A stretch of DNA of 64,000 bases from Cupriavidus alkaliphilus (GTDB taxonomy: Bacteria; Pseudomonadota; Gammaproteobacteria; Burkholderiales; Burkholderiaceae): the NCBI RefSeq assembly GCF_900094595.1, contig NZ_FMAD01000004.1, positions 512,876 through 576,875 on the forward strand. Reading direction: 5' to 3'. Positions 52,461-60,998 of the stretch are shown here, in pieces. The notes beneath the pieces were generated by a model. It was given only the letters and a program-made list of their open reading frames with translations, searched no databases and was not told where the DNA came from. Each line of letters begins with the position of its first letter. Positions within the stretch are counted from its first letter, which is position 1. Position numbers and translations under genes: made by a program.

Positions 52461-54224
52461 ATGTCCTCAGCGACGACATACGACGCAGACAAAGTCGCGC
52501 TTGGCGTGCTCGTCTGTGCGCGCGACGGGGCCCGCGAAGCAGCACTCGGCGCCTGTACCGACCCCGCCATCGCCGACGCGGCGTTCGCTGCATCCGCGCG
52601 CGCCGGCGCAACCGGTTCGGCACGCAGGCTGTTTCCCGTCGACGCAGCCGACCGGCGATTCATCGGCCTGTCCCTGGACGACGGCGACCGCCAGCTGATC
52701 GTTCTGCATCGCGCCGATACCCAGGCCGTGCTGCTCGACTTCCTCGTCGCGGTGCCCTTCGCCGGCGCGATCCTGGATTACTTCCTGAACGACCCGTACC
52801 AGGCCATCACCGTGGTCGACAAGGTGGGACGGGTGCGCTTCATCAGTCCCGTCCATGAGAAATTCCTGGGACTCGACACCGGCGCCGGCATCGGCCGTCC
52901 GGCGGCCGAAGTCATCCCCAATTCGCGGCTGCCGCAGGTGGTGGCCAGCGGGAAGGCCGAGATCGGCCAGTTGCAGCAGCTTGACGGTGCCACCCGTGTG
53001 GTCAACCGCATGCCGATCCGCCAGGACGGCGAGGTGGTGGGCGCCATCGGGCAGGTCATGTTCAAGGGGCCAGAAGCGCTTGTTCGCATGCACAAGGAAC
53101 TGGTTGACTTGCGCTCCGAGGTGGCGCGCTACCAGCGCGAGGTCGATGGTCTTCGCCACGGCCTGCACGAACGGCAACCGACGTTCGGCCTGATCGGCGA
53201 AAGCGCGCCGATGCAGCGCCTGCGCCGGGAAATCCAGACCGTGGCCCGCCTTGACGTGCCGGTGCTGATCCTGGGCGAAAGCGGCACGGGCAAGGAGCTG
53301 GTAGCCCGAGCGATCCACAGCGCCGGCGCCGAGCCGGCCAGCGCGCGCCCGCTGGTCAGCCTGAACCTCGCGGCCCTGCCCGCCACACTGATCGAGTCGG
53401 AGTTGTTCGGCCACGCACCCGGCGCCTTCACCGGGAGCCAGCGCCAGGGACAGGCGGGCAAGCTCGAACTGGCGGCGGGCGGCACGGTCTTTCTCGACGA
53501 GGTCGCCGACATCCCGCTGGAAATGCAGGTCAAGCTGTTGCGCGTGCTGGAAGACCACATGGTCGAGCGCCTTGGCAGCCGCCGCGCGCAGCGGGTCGAC
53601 TTCCGGCTGGTCACCGCCACCAACCGCGACATTCCTGAACTGATCGACGCCGGGCGTTTTCGCCTTGACCTGTACTACCGGCTCAGCGGCGTGGTGCTGC
53701 GCATCCCCGCGCTGAGCCAGCGGCGCGAGGACATTCCAGCGCTGCTGCAGCATTTCGTCGACGCCTTCTGCACGCGCAACGCCATGCCGGCGCCAGGCAT
53801 CGACCACGAGGTAGCGCGTTACCTCGCCGGCCAGCCATGGCCCGGCAATGTGCGCCAGCTGCGCCAGCGCATCGAGGAGGCACTGGTGTTCTGCGATGGC
53901 AGGACGCTGCGCGTGGCGGATCTTGCGCGCGGCGAGTCGGCGCGCGGACTATCGGGACTGCAAAGCCAGCCCGCTGTGCATGCCCCCGAAGATGCGTATC
54001 CATACGAGATTGCCGCGACGGAAGACGTGCCATCCCCCCCTCCCGCACACCGCTCACCTGCCGAGCCCGCCGCGGACATGCGGGAGCTGGCCTATGCCGC
54101 GGTGATGGACGCCGTCGCGCGCCACGGTGGCAACAAGAAACGCGCGGCCGAGCAACTGGGGATCTCCCGCTCGCATCTGTACAAGATCCTGGAGCGCGGG
54201 CCGCACGGCTTGCGATTGAAATAG
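52461..54224 (+). CDS. Sigma-54-dependent activator with PAS domain
   Basis: This 587-residue enhancer-binding protein has an N-terminal region of unknown type (1-105), a PAS-like domain (about 108-205, [20 protein letters not shown]), a coiled-coil linker, a complete AAA+ domain and a Fis-type DNA-binding end. Walker A is GESGTGKE (272-279), the sigma-54 loop GAFTGS (321-326) and Walker [10 protein letters not shown]. The C-terminal helix-turn-helix reads [20 protein letters not shown]. It is divergent from the carboxylase operon and should activate it. The sensed signal is unknown. It resembles PrpR-like and AcoR-like regulators in arrangement only. Confidence 0.93.
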   Translation: MSSATTYDADKVALGVLVCARDGAREAALGACTDPAIADAAFAASARAGATGSARRLFPVDAADRRFIGLSLDDGDRQLIVLHRADTQAVLLDFLVAVPFAGAILDYFLNDPYQAITVVDKVGRVRFISPVHEKFLGLDTGAGIGRPAAEVIPNSRLPQVVASGKAEIGQLQQLDGATRVVNRMPIRQDGEVVGAIGQVMFKGPEALVRMHKELVDLRSEVARYQREVDGLRHGLHERQPTFGLIGESAPMQRLRREIQTVARLDVPVLILGESGTGKELVARAIHSAGAEPASARPLVSLNLAALPATLIESELFGHAPGAFTGSQRQGQAGKLELAAGGTVFLDEVADIPLEMQVKLLRVLEDHMVERLGSRRAQRVDFRLVTATNRDIPELIDAGRFRLDLYYRLSGVVLRIPALSQRREDIPALLQHFVDAFCTRNAMPAPGIDHEVARYLAGQPWPGNVRQLRQRIEEALVFCDGRTLRVADLARGESARGLSGLQSQPAVHAPEDAYPYEIAATEDVPSPPPAHRSPAEPAADMRELAYAAVMDAVARHGGNKKRAAEQLGISRSHLYKILERGPHGLRLK

Positions 54225-54388
54225 GGACGCCGCTCCGCTCAGGTCAGCTTGGCAGCGCTACATACTCGCCGAGTAAAGCCCCCGCTTCGCATATTTGAAT
54301 TCCAAAGAAAATGTCCCGACAAGGCCGCGGGTGGCGCAAGGCGTAAGATGCGCGGAACCACAAATTTCATAAGTCTTCGAGACTCCCA

Positions 54389-54868
54389 ATGAATCAGTGC
54401 GCGTCGTCGTATAAGGGGGCCTGCCTTTGCGGGCAAGTGGAGTTTCAACTTACTGGTGAACCTCTGACATTCTATGTATGTCACTGCACCGTATGCCAAC
54501 GTCGAACCGGGGGTGCGGCGCTACCTGTCATGTTGGTCCCCAGAACGCATCTGCGTATTCTTTCGGGCGAGGCTCCTCTAGTAGAGTTCGAAGTCAATGA
54601 AAAGCATCGACGGCGTAGCCGAATATGTCCGCGTTGTGACACGCGGCTTTGGGCAGAACCCTTGGACAAGCCCAACATCTCGATACTCAGGCCGGGTAAC
54701 CTGTACGATCAGCGTCGCTTCGAACCGGTTGCCCACGTCTACACACGTAGCAAGCAATCCTGGTTTCTTATTCCAGACTCCGTGGCGCAATTCGAGACCT
54801 ATCCCGCGGACCCAGAGATGCTAATTTCTCTGTGGCGGCAAGCAAGCAGGAGTGGCGCGGGCGACTAG
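54389..54868 (+). CDS. GFA-family (glutathione-dependent formaldehyde-activating-like) zinc protein
   Basis: This 159-residue protein has the Cys pattern of the GFA/CENP-V fold: GACLCGQVEF, VCHCTVCQRRTGG and ICPRCDTRLW, which bind two zinc ions. Most members are not formaldehyde-activating and their role is unknown. Codon choice (TTA, CTA, GTA, TAT) is clearly less GC-rich than in all neighbours, which suggests recent acquisition. Its end overlaps the convergent LysR gene by 4 bp. No good ribosome site precedes the ATG at 54389. Confidence 0.85.
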   Translation: MNQCASSYKGACLCGQVEFQLTGEPLTFYVCHCTVCQRRTGGAALPVMLVPRTHLRILSGEAPLVEFEVNEKHRRRSRICPRCDTRLWAEPLDKPNISILRPGNLYDQRRFEPVAHVYTRSKQSWFLIPDSVAQFETYPADPEMLISLWRQASRSGAGD

Positions 54869-55755
54869 AGCCTGCTTCTACGACCGGATGCTCTCCGCAA
54901 GCACGCCAGGAACCACTGCGCCAGTGCCGGCACCGGCCGCTGCGGATTGAACAGGATGTGGCTCTCGAAGGCGATGACCGGCTCGAACGGAATTGCCTTC
55001 ACACCCGCCGGCTTCAGGCTGCGCACCACCAGCGGGTTGACCACGCTGACCCCCAACCCCATGCCCACCATCGTGCAAATGGTGGCCGCGTATGGGGTCT
55101 CCAGCGTCAGCACGCGCCGGTCTGCCGGCACGAACGCGGCGTCGACCGTGGTGCGGGTGCCGTCGCCATGCGTCAGCGAGATAAAGCGCTCGCCATCGAG
55201 GTCGCTGGCGTTGAGGCGGCGCTTGCGCGCCAGCCGGTGCGTTGCCGGCACGATGCATACGCCGTCCTCGCGGCGCAGCAACTCGCTGCGGATGCCGGTG
55301 GTCTCGGCCATGTACGACACCAGCCCGATATCGCAGAAGCGCGCCGCGGTCCATTTGGCCACCGTGGGCGAATCATTGGTATGGACGGCGATCGGCACGT
55401 CCGGATAGCGCTCCCGGAAGGCCAGGATTGCCTGCGGCATCACGCTCATCGCGATCGACGGCACGGTGCCGATGCGCAGCGTGCCCACGCCGGATTCACG
55501 GATCGACCGGGCCGATGCGCGCAGGCTGTCGAGGCCGACGAAGGATCGCTCCACGTCGAGAAACAAGGCTTCGGCCTCGTCCGTCGGCGCGAGCCGGTTG
55601 CCAACGCGCTCGAACAGCCGGAAGCCCGCCTCTTGTTCCAGCTGCCCGATCACGCGGCTGATGTTGGGCTGCGAGGTATGTAGCTGTGCGGCGGCTTCGG
55701 TCATCGAGCGCGTCAGCATGACGGCCCGGAATGCTTCGATCTGCTTGTAGTTCAT
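54865..55755 (-). CDS. LysR-family regulator, divergent from the lyase/Bug unit
   Basis: This 296-residue LysR protein has the helix-turn-helix FRAVMLTRSMTEAAAQLHTS and QPNISRVIGQLEQEAGFRLF and a standard effector-binding domain (VGTLRIGTVPSIAMSVMPQA onward). It starts 132 bp from the argininosuccinate-lyase-like gene in divergent orientation, the classical arrangement for LysR control, and an inverted repeat (55797-55833) lies between them. The inducer is probably a metabolite of the lyase pathway. Confidence 0.9.
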   Translation of the reverse strand: MNYKQIEAFRAVMLTRSMTEAAAQLHTSQPNISRVIGQLEQEAGFRLFERVGNRLAPTDEAEALFLDVERSFVGLDSLRASARSIRESGVGTLRIGTVPSIAMSVMPQAILAFRERYPDVPIAVHTNDSPTVAKWTAARFCDIGLVSYMAETTGIRSELLRREDGVCIVPATHRLARKRRLNASDLDGERFISLTHGDGTRTTVDAAFVPADRRVLTLETPYAATICTMVGMGLGVSVVNPLVVRSLKPAGVKAIPFEPVIAFESHILFNPQRPVPALAQWFLACLRRASGRRSRL

Positions 55756-55796
55756 GGCTGGCGACGGTTGGGGTCAGCGGGCTTGCGCGCAGCATA

Positions 55797-55833
55797 TCAA
55801 ATCCGTATAGGCAGGGCAAAATTACTGATTTGA
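55797..55833. promoter_or_regulatory. Candidate LysR operator (TCAAATC-N23-GATTTGA)
   Basis: Two perfect 7-bp half-sites, TCAAATC (55797-55803) and GATTTGA (55827-55833), face each other in the 132-bp space between the LysR gene and the lyase gene. The AT-rich patch that contains them is the likeliest shared promoter region. Confidence 0.5.
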
Positions 55834-55887
55834 CGATATATGCAGCGGATTTCCATACTGGCTCCATCGTTTCGGAGATCACACAGC

Positions 55888-57393
55888 ATGGAATCCAAAG
55901 TCAGCCGACGCCTGACCCAGCCCACCGCCGCCGAGGTATGCGAGCACATCTACCTGCCGCGCCTGATGCGCGAATTCGGCAGCGGCTTTCGCTACCTGAC
56001 CGATATCAACCAGGCCCACCTGCTGATGCTTCATGGCACCGGGCTGATCCCGGCGGACGTGGCCGCGGTGCTGGCGCAGTCGCTGCTGCGCATCGAAGCC
56101 GAGGGTCCTGGCGCGGTGCAGCTGGATCCTGCGCGCGAGGACGCCTACTTCAACTACGAAGCGCACCTGATGCAGATGGCCGGTGCCGACGCTGGCGGCA
56201 GGTTGCATGTCGCGCGCAGCCGCAACGACATCCTGGCCACCCATGACCGGCTGCGTGCACGCGACCTGGCGCTGGATATCCTGGAAGCGATGCTGGTGGT
56301 GCGCACGGTGGCACTGGAGCAGGCCGACGCACATGCCGCGGTGGTGATGCCCGGCTATACGCACTTGCAGGCCGCTCAGCCGATCACTTATGGCTACTAC
56401 CTCGCCGGCTTCGCCGAGTCGCTCGGCCGCGATATCGCGCGCATGGAGCAGGCGCTGGCGCGTCTGGATGCCTGCCCGCTCGGCGCCGGCGCGCTGGCCG
56501 GCACCGCGTTTGCGATCGACCGCGCCGCGACGGCGCAGTGGCTGGGCTTCTCCACCCATGCGCCGAATTCGCTCGACGCCGTGGCCTCGCGCGACTTTGC
56601 CTGGGAAATGCTGGCGGCGATCACCGTGGCTGCGGTGAGCTGGGGCCGCGTGGCGCAGGACCTGTACGTCTGGGCCACGCCCGAGTTCGGCCTGATCGAC
56701 TTCCCGGACAGCATCGCGGGCACCTCCAGCATCATGCCGCAGAAGAAAAACCCGGTCGTGCTGGAATACCTGAAGGGCAAGGGCGGCCACATGATCGGCC
56801 TGCTGACCGGTGCGCTGGCGGCGCTCAAGACCAGCCATTTCACGCACTCGGGCGACGGCAACCGCGAGAGCATGCGCGGCTTCTGGGAGGCCGGCGAGGA
56901 ATGCCTGCGCTGCCTGGCGCTGCTGCGGCTGGTGATCGCCAACGCCACGCCACAGCGCGCCGGCATGCTGGCGCGCGCGCGCCGCGATTTCTCCACCGCG
57001 ACCGACCTCGCCGATACGCTGGTGCGCGAGGCCGGCATGTCGTTTCGCCAGGCGCATCACATCGTTGGTGCCGTGGTGCGCGACGCGCTGGATCAGCATT
57101 TGCCCGCCGACGAGATCAGCGCCGACATGATCGATGCCGCCGCGATGCGCGTCACCGGCCGCGCGGCCGGACTGGATGCCGCGGCGGTCGCCCGCTGCCT
57201 GGATCCCGAACAAGGCGTCGCCGCGCGCATGGCCGCCGGCGGGCCGGCGCCGGTACTGGTCCGCGACAACGTCGCCGTCCAGAGCGGCGCCACCCACCAC
57301 GCGCGGGCCCGCCTTGACGCCACCCGGGCCCGCCTTGACGCCGCGCGCGCGGCGCTGAAGCGCTCGGTCAACCACCTCGCATCACAAAGCTGA
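55888..57393 (+). CDS. Argininosuccinate lyase-like enzyme of the fumarase/aspartase superfamily
   Basis: This 501-residue protein has the superfamily signature GTSSIMPQKKNPV with the mobile catalytic loop, HVARSRNDILATHDRLRARD and GYTHLQAAQPITYGYYL, all argininosuccinate-lyase-like. It is not likely to be the biosynthetic ArgH: it is paired with a Bug receptor 61 bp downstream and a divergent LysR gene, and it has an unusual Ala/Arg-rich C-terminal tail with a 7-residue repeat (ARLDATR, ARLDAAR). A catabolic lyase releasing fumarate from an N- or O-substituted succinate is plausible. ATG 55888 is preceded by a GGAGATC-like site. Confidence 0.85.
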   Translation: MESKVSRRLTQPTAAEVCEHIYLPRLMREFGSGFRYLTDINQAHLLMLHGTGLIPADVAAVLAQSLLRIEAEGPGAVQLDPAREDAYFNYEAHLMQMAGADAGGRLHVARSRNDILATHDRLRARDLALDILEAMLVVRTVALEQADAHAAVVMPGYTHLQAAQPITYGYYLAGFAESLGRDIARMEQALARLDACPLGAGALAGTAFAIDRAATAQWLGFSTHAPNSLDAVASRDFAWEMLAAITVAAVSWGRVAQDLYVWATPEFGLIDFPDSIAGTSSIMPQKKNPVVLEYLKGKGGHMIGLLTGALAALKTSHFTHSGDGNRESMRGFWEAGEECLRCLALLRLVIANATPQRAGMLARARRDFSTATDLADTLVREAGMSFRQAHHIVGAVVRDALDQHLPADEISADMIDAAAMRVTGRAAGLDAAAVARCLDPEQGVAARMAAGGPAPVLVRDNVAVQSGATHHARARLDATRARLDAARAALKRSVNHLASQS

Positions 57394-57454
57394 GCCGCGC
57401 CGCACATTGCAGCCGGCATTGCCCTTATCCTTGTCCCACGGAGACCCTGCCCCC

Positions 57455-58423
57455 ATGAAAACCATCGCACATGCCCTGGCTGCCACATGTCTGACGCTGG
57501 CGACGAGCCTCGCCATGGCCGGCCCCTACCCCGACAAACCCATCCGCATGGTGGTTCCCTTCCCGCCAGGCGGCACCACCGACCTGCTCGGCCGCGTCCT
57601 GGCCACCCGCTTGTCCGAAACCCTCGGCCAGCAGGTGGTGGTGGACAACCGGCCGGGCGCCGGCGGCACCATCGGCTCCGACCTCGTGGCCAAGTCGCCG
57701 GCCGATGGCTACACGCTGATGTTCGGCACGGTGGGCACACAATCGATCAACGCGACCCTCTACAAAAAGCTGCCCTTCGATCCGCAGAAGGATTTCTCGC
57801 CGGTGGCATTATTCGCCGGCGTGCCCAACATCCTGGTGGTCAATCCGAACGTCCCGGCGAAGAACGTGCGCGAGCTTGTCGGCTATGCCCGGGCCAATCC
57901 CGGCAAGCTCAATATGGGCTCGGCCGGTAACGGCACCACCAACCATCTGTCGGGCGAGCTGTTCAAGTCGATGGCGAGCGTCGAGATCGTGCACGTGCCT
58001 TACAAGGGCAGCGGCCCGGCGATGGCCGACCTGCTTGCCAACCAGGTACAACTGATGTTCGACAACCTGCCGGGCTCGCTGCCGCATGTGAAGGCCGGCC
58101 GGCTGCGCGCACTGGCCGTGACCAGCGCCACGCGCTCGCCGGCACTGCCCGACGTACCGACCATGGCCGAGGCCGGCATTGCGGGCTATGAGGCCGATGT
58201 CTGGTTCGGCGTGGTAGGTCCCCGCGGATTGCCGCCTGAGGTCTCCAGCCGCTTGTCGCAGGAAATCACGCGTATCGCGCAGGACAAGGCGATGCGGGAC
58301 AAACTGGTGCAGGCCGGGGCCGCGCCGCTGACATCGACCCCGGAGCAGTTCTCGGTGCTGATCCGCCGCGATACGGACAAGTGGGCGAAGCTGGTGCGGG
58401 CGTCGGGGGCGAGTATTGACTGA
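57455..58423 (+). CDS. Bug-type tripartite tricarboxylate transporter binding protein
   Basis: This 322-residue periplasmic binding protein has a signal peptide (CLTLATSLAMAGPYP, cut near residue 23) and the Bug motifs YPDKPIRMVVPFPPGGTTDL and ADGYTLMFGTVGTQSIN. It follows the lyase-like gene by 61 bp, with CGGAGA upstream of ATG 57455, and is probably co-transcribed. It would capture the carboxylate substrate of the lyase for a TctAB-type permease encoded elsewhere. It is only moderately similar to the Bug protein at 43.8 kb. Confidence 0.92.
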   Translation: MKTIAHALAATCLTLATSLAMAGPYPDKPIRMVVPFPPGGTTDLLGRVLATRLSETLGQQVVVDNRPGAGGTIGSDLVAKSPADGYTLMFGTVGTQSINATLYKKLPFDPQKDFSPVALFAGVPNILVVNPNVPAKNVRELVGYARANPGKLNMGSAGNGTTNHLSGELFKSMASVEIVHVPYKGSGPAMADLLANQVQLMFDNLPGSLPHVKAGRLRALAVTSATRSPALPDVPTMAEAGIAGYEADVWFGVVGPRGLPPEVSSRLSQEITRIAQDKAMRDKLVQAGAAPLTSTPEQFSVLIRRDTDKWAKLVRASGASID

Positions 58424-58616
58424 GGCGGTGTCGGTGGCGGTACCGTGGCAGCGCTGGGACCCCTCCTGGTCTTCTCCCCGGGTAGCCCCATGCCGTATCG
58501 CGGTAGTCGAAGAACTTCGGCGCTGGCGCGCACCAGCGGCAGTGCCGCCGGCCATGGGGTTCGCCGCGATCGTCGTGCCCACGGGGGCGCGTCTCCATGC
58601 GCTGACGGAGACCGGC

Positions 58617-58904
58617 TCAGTCGATCAGGAAATCCAGTCGGCCATCGGTCTTCGATGGCGACACCTCGACGATCTCGGCCCGCACCACATCCTCGATCAC
58701 GAAGGGGTCGCGGCTCACCCGTTCCTCGAGTTCGCCTTGCGAGACGCCATGCGCCAGAATCGCGCCACCCGCTTGCGGCTGGATAGTGCCAGCCAGCAGG
58801 AACACACCGTCGTCGAAGCCACGTTGCAGCCAGTCCTTGTGTGCCTGCATCAGCCGGCCGGCCTGACCCCGTTCGGCGGAAAACCTGAGAAACACAATAA
58901 ACAT
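58617..58904 (-). CDS. YciI-family protein
   Basis: This 95-residue protein is a YciI-like ferredoxin-fold dimer. MFIVFLRFSAERGQAGRLMQ, AHKDWLQRGFDDGVFLLAG with the conserved His and DPFVIEDVVRAEIVEVSP are characteristic. YciI proteins resemble muconolactone isomerase; relatives in haloaromatic pathways act as dehydrochlorinases, but most have no known role. ATG 58904 follows GGGAGGT. It lies 31 bp after the TetR gene and is probably co-transcribed, a common pairing. Confidence 0.85.
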   Translation of the reverse strand: MFIVFLRFSAERGQAGRLMQAHKDWLQRGFDDGVFLLAGTIQPQAGGAILAHGVSQGELEERVSRDPFVIEDVVRAEIVEVSPSKTDGRLDFLID

Positions 58905-58935
58905 CAGATACCTCCCGTGAAATGATGGGTAAAGG

Positions 58936-59526
58936 TCAATCGCCCGACACCCGCGCCGCATCGGCCGCGATGCCATCGAGCCAGGCACACATGCGCTCGA
59001 CTTCTTGCTGGACGAATCGTTTGTCGTGGAAGGCGTGGGCCAACACCGCGACGCCCTGGCTGAAAGCCAGCACGTGCATGGCCAGCGCGTCGGCGTCGGC
59101 CTTGCGCCCCAGCAGCGTGAACTGCCGGCGAAGCCAGGTTCGGAACAAGGTAAAGAGCTGGCTGGCTTGCGGCTGCGCGGGGTGTCCGACCTTGGCCAGC
59201 TCGGTGCAGAGCGTGCCGACCGGACAACCGTGGCGCATGATGCTGGCCTGATTCGTAACCACGATGCGGATGAAGCTGCGGATACGCCCGAGCGGGCTGC
59301 TGCTTGCGGCGTCCCACCTTTCAAGCATCTGCCGGGTGCGGGCCGCGCGCGCGTCGATGACCGCATCCAGGATCGCGTCCTTGCTCTTGAAGTGATGGTA
59401 AAAGTTGCCGCGCGAGATGCCAACGGCATCGGCAATGTCGGCAAACGAGGTGTGCTCAAAGCCCCGCTCGTAGAACAGCTTGTCGGCCTCCGCAACGATT
59501 CGGTCGCGTGTGGTTACATCAGTCAT
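58936..59526 (-). CDS. TetR-family transcriptional regulator
   Basis: This 196-residue regulator has an N-terminal helix-turn-helix (ADKLFYERGFEHTSFADIAD, then AVGISRGNFYHHFKSKDAIL) and a C-terminal ligand domain with a Cys in MRHGCPVGTLCTEL, a pattern of the NemR/AcuR-like branch that senses reactive electrophiles. ATG 59526 is chosen from the family N terminus. Two palindromes at 59573-59621 lie directly upstream, between it and the DUF808 gene, suggesting autoregulation. YciI follows it in the same unit. Confidence 0.88.
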   Translation of the reverse strand: MTDVTTRDRIVAEADKLFYERGFEHTSFADIADAVGISRGNFYHHFKSKDAILDAVIDARAARTRQMLERWDAASSSPLGRIRSFIRIVVTNQASIMRHGCPVGTLCTELAKVGHPAQPQASQLFTLFRTWLRRQFTLLGRKADADALAMHVLAFSQGVAVLAHAFHDKRFVQQEVERMCAWLDGIAADAARVSGD

Positions 59527-59572
59527 TGCTACATTCCGGTCGGGCTTACTGCGGACGGTTAATACCCCCCTG

Positions 59573-59621
59573 ATTAGGACATTCATCCTAATCCCGAATG
59601 ATACTAGGACAATCGTCCTCG
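59573..59621. promoter_or_regulatory. Tandem TetR operators (TAGGAC-type palindromes)
   Basis: TTAGGACATTCATCCTAA (59574-59591) and CTAGGACAATCGTCCTCG (59604-59621) share TAGGACAnTCnTCCT and are 30 bp apart, so they lie on nearly the same helix face. The first is a perfect 7-6-7 inverted repeat (ATTAGGA/TCCTAAT). They lie 47-95 bp upstream of the TetR gene and would control the TetR/YciI unit. Confidence 0.7.
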
Positions 59622-59822
59622 ACGGTCAATACAGAGGCGACCAGGCTGCCGCCGTCTCAGTCGGCCGGGACCGCCATGTTTTACAATCTCGCCGGCTGCA
59701 CCTGAAACCCGCCCAGCGGCCGGTACGAAACCTGCTTGCGCGGACCAACCACATCAAGGAGCATGACCGAATGACAATCTGGCTGCATCAGCGGCAGCTT
59801 TGCCGCGCGCGGAGGCCCTGAC

Positions 59823-60767
59823 ATGGCGGGTTCAAGCTTGCTGGTATTGATCGACGATATCGCCACCATCCTGGACGATGTCGCCGTCATGAGCAAAATG
59901 GCGGCCAAGAAGACCGCTGGCGTGCTGGGCGATGACCTGGCGTTGAACGCGCAACAGGTCAGCGGCGTGAAGGCCGAGCGCGAGCTGCCCGTGGTATGGG
60001 CCGTCGCCATGGGGTCGATCCGCAACAAGGTGATCCTGGTGCCGGCGGCGCTGGCGATCAGCGCCTGGGCTCCCTGGGCCGTGGTGCCGTTGCTGATGAT
60101 CGGCGGTGCGTTTCTTTGCTACGAAGGGTTTGAAAAACTGGCACACCGGTTCCTGCACAGCAAGGCCGAGGATGCCGCACACCACGCGCGCGAAGTCCAG
60201 GCGGTGGCGGACCCGGCCGTCGACATGGTTGCCTTCGAGAAAGAGAAGATCAAGGGCGCGGTCCGCACCGACTTCATACTTTCGGCGGAAATCATTGTGA
60301 TCTCGCTGGGCACCGTCGCCAACGCTCCCTTTGGCCAGCGGCTCGCTGTCCTGTGCGCGATCGCGGTCATCATGACGGTCGGCGTCTATGGCCTGGTGGC
60401 CGGCATCGTCAAGCTCGATGACGCTGGCCTCTACCTGAGCAAGCAAGCATCGGCGGGACTCCGCTGGCTGGGGCAGGGCCTGCTCCGGCTGGCACCGCTG
60501 CTGATGAAGACCTTGTCGTTTGCCGGGACGGCGGCGATGTTCCTGGTGGGCGGCGGCATCCTGATGCACGGCATCCCGGCGATGCACCACGTGACCGAAG
60601 CCGCGGCGCTGGCGGCGGCAGGCGTGCCGGCAATCGGCGGTGTGCTCGCTGTGCTGGCGCCGGTGTTGCTGGACGGCATTGCCGGCATCGTCGCCGGCGG
60701 GCTGGTGCTGGCGGCGGTAGGCGTGGTGAAGGCCGGGATGCGGGCGTTGCGGCCTTCGGCACGCTAG
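59823..60767 (+). CDS. DUF808 (YedI-like) membrane protein
   Basis: This 314-residue inner-membrane protein has about six hydrophobic segments and the DUF808 family start [20 protein letters not shown], then [29 protein letters not shown] sequence and several Gly/Ala-rich helices. Family function is unknown. It is separated from the TetR gene by ~300 bp containing the tandem operators, but the intervening 200 bp contain no recognisable element. ATG 59823 is the start; a weak GGAGG-like GCGGAGG is upstream. Confidence 0.82.
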   Translation: MAGSSLLVLIDDIATILDDVAVMSKMAAKKTAGVLGDDLALNAQQVSGVKAERELPVVWAVAMGSIRNKVILVPAALAISAWAPWAVVPLLMIGGAFLCYEGFEKLAHRFLHSKAEDAAHHAREVQAVADPAVDMVAFEKEKIKGAVRTDFILSAEIIVISLGTVANAPFGQRLAVLCAIAVIMTVGVYGLVAGIVKLDDAGLYLSKQASAGLRWLGQGLLRLAPLLMKTLSFAGTAAMFLVGGGILMHGIPAMHHVTEAAALAAAGVPAIGGVLAVLAPVLLDGIAGIVAGGLVLAAVGVVKAGMRALRPSAR

Positions 60768-60998
60768 GCGCGGCAAGGCACAGGAGGCCTGGCCCGCCCG
60801 CGATATGGCCATGGCAACGGAGAGCACCGGGATGTTGCCCGACACTATCGCTGCAGAGCTCGACCCATGCCTGCGCCAATACTGGCTTGGAGCGAAACGC
60901 CGTGGTGATGGAGCGCGTGGCTTCAGCAGCCTCGCAAGGTGCCCGGCAGCGCCCTCGCAAGCGCTCTGCCGGCACCGAACGTCCAGTCGGATCGCGCC

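Noticed and set aside
48562..52698. A 1378-codon rightward open frame opposite the carboxylase genes
   Set aside because: It is the antisense shadow of two clearly coding genes in very GC-rich DNA; its product is His/Arg/Gln-rich without any domain.
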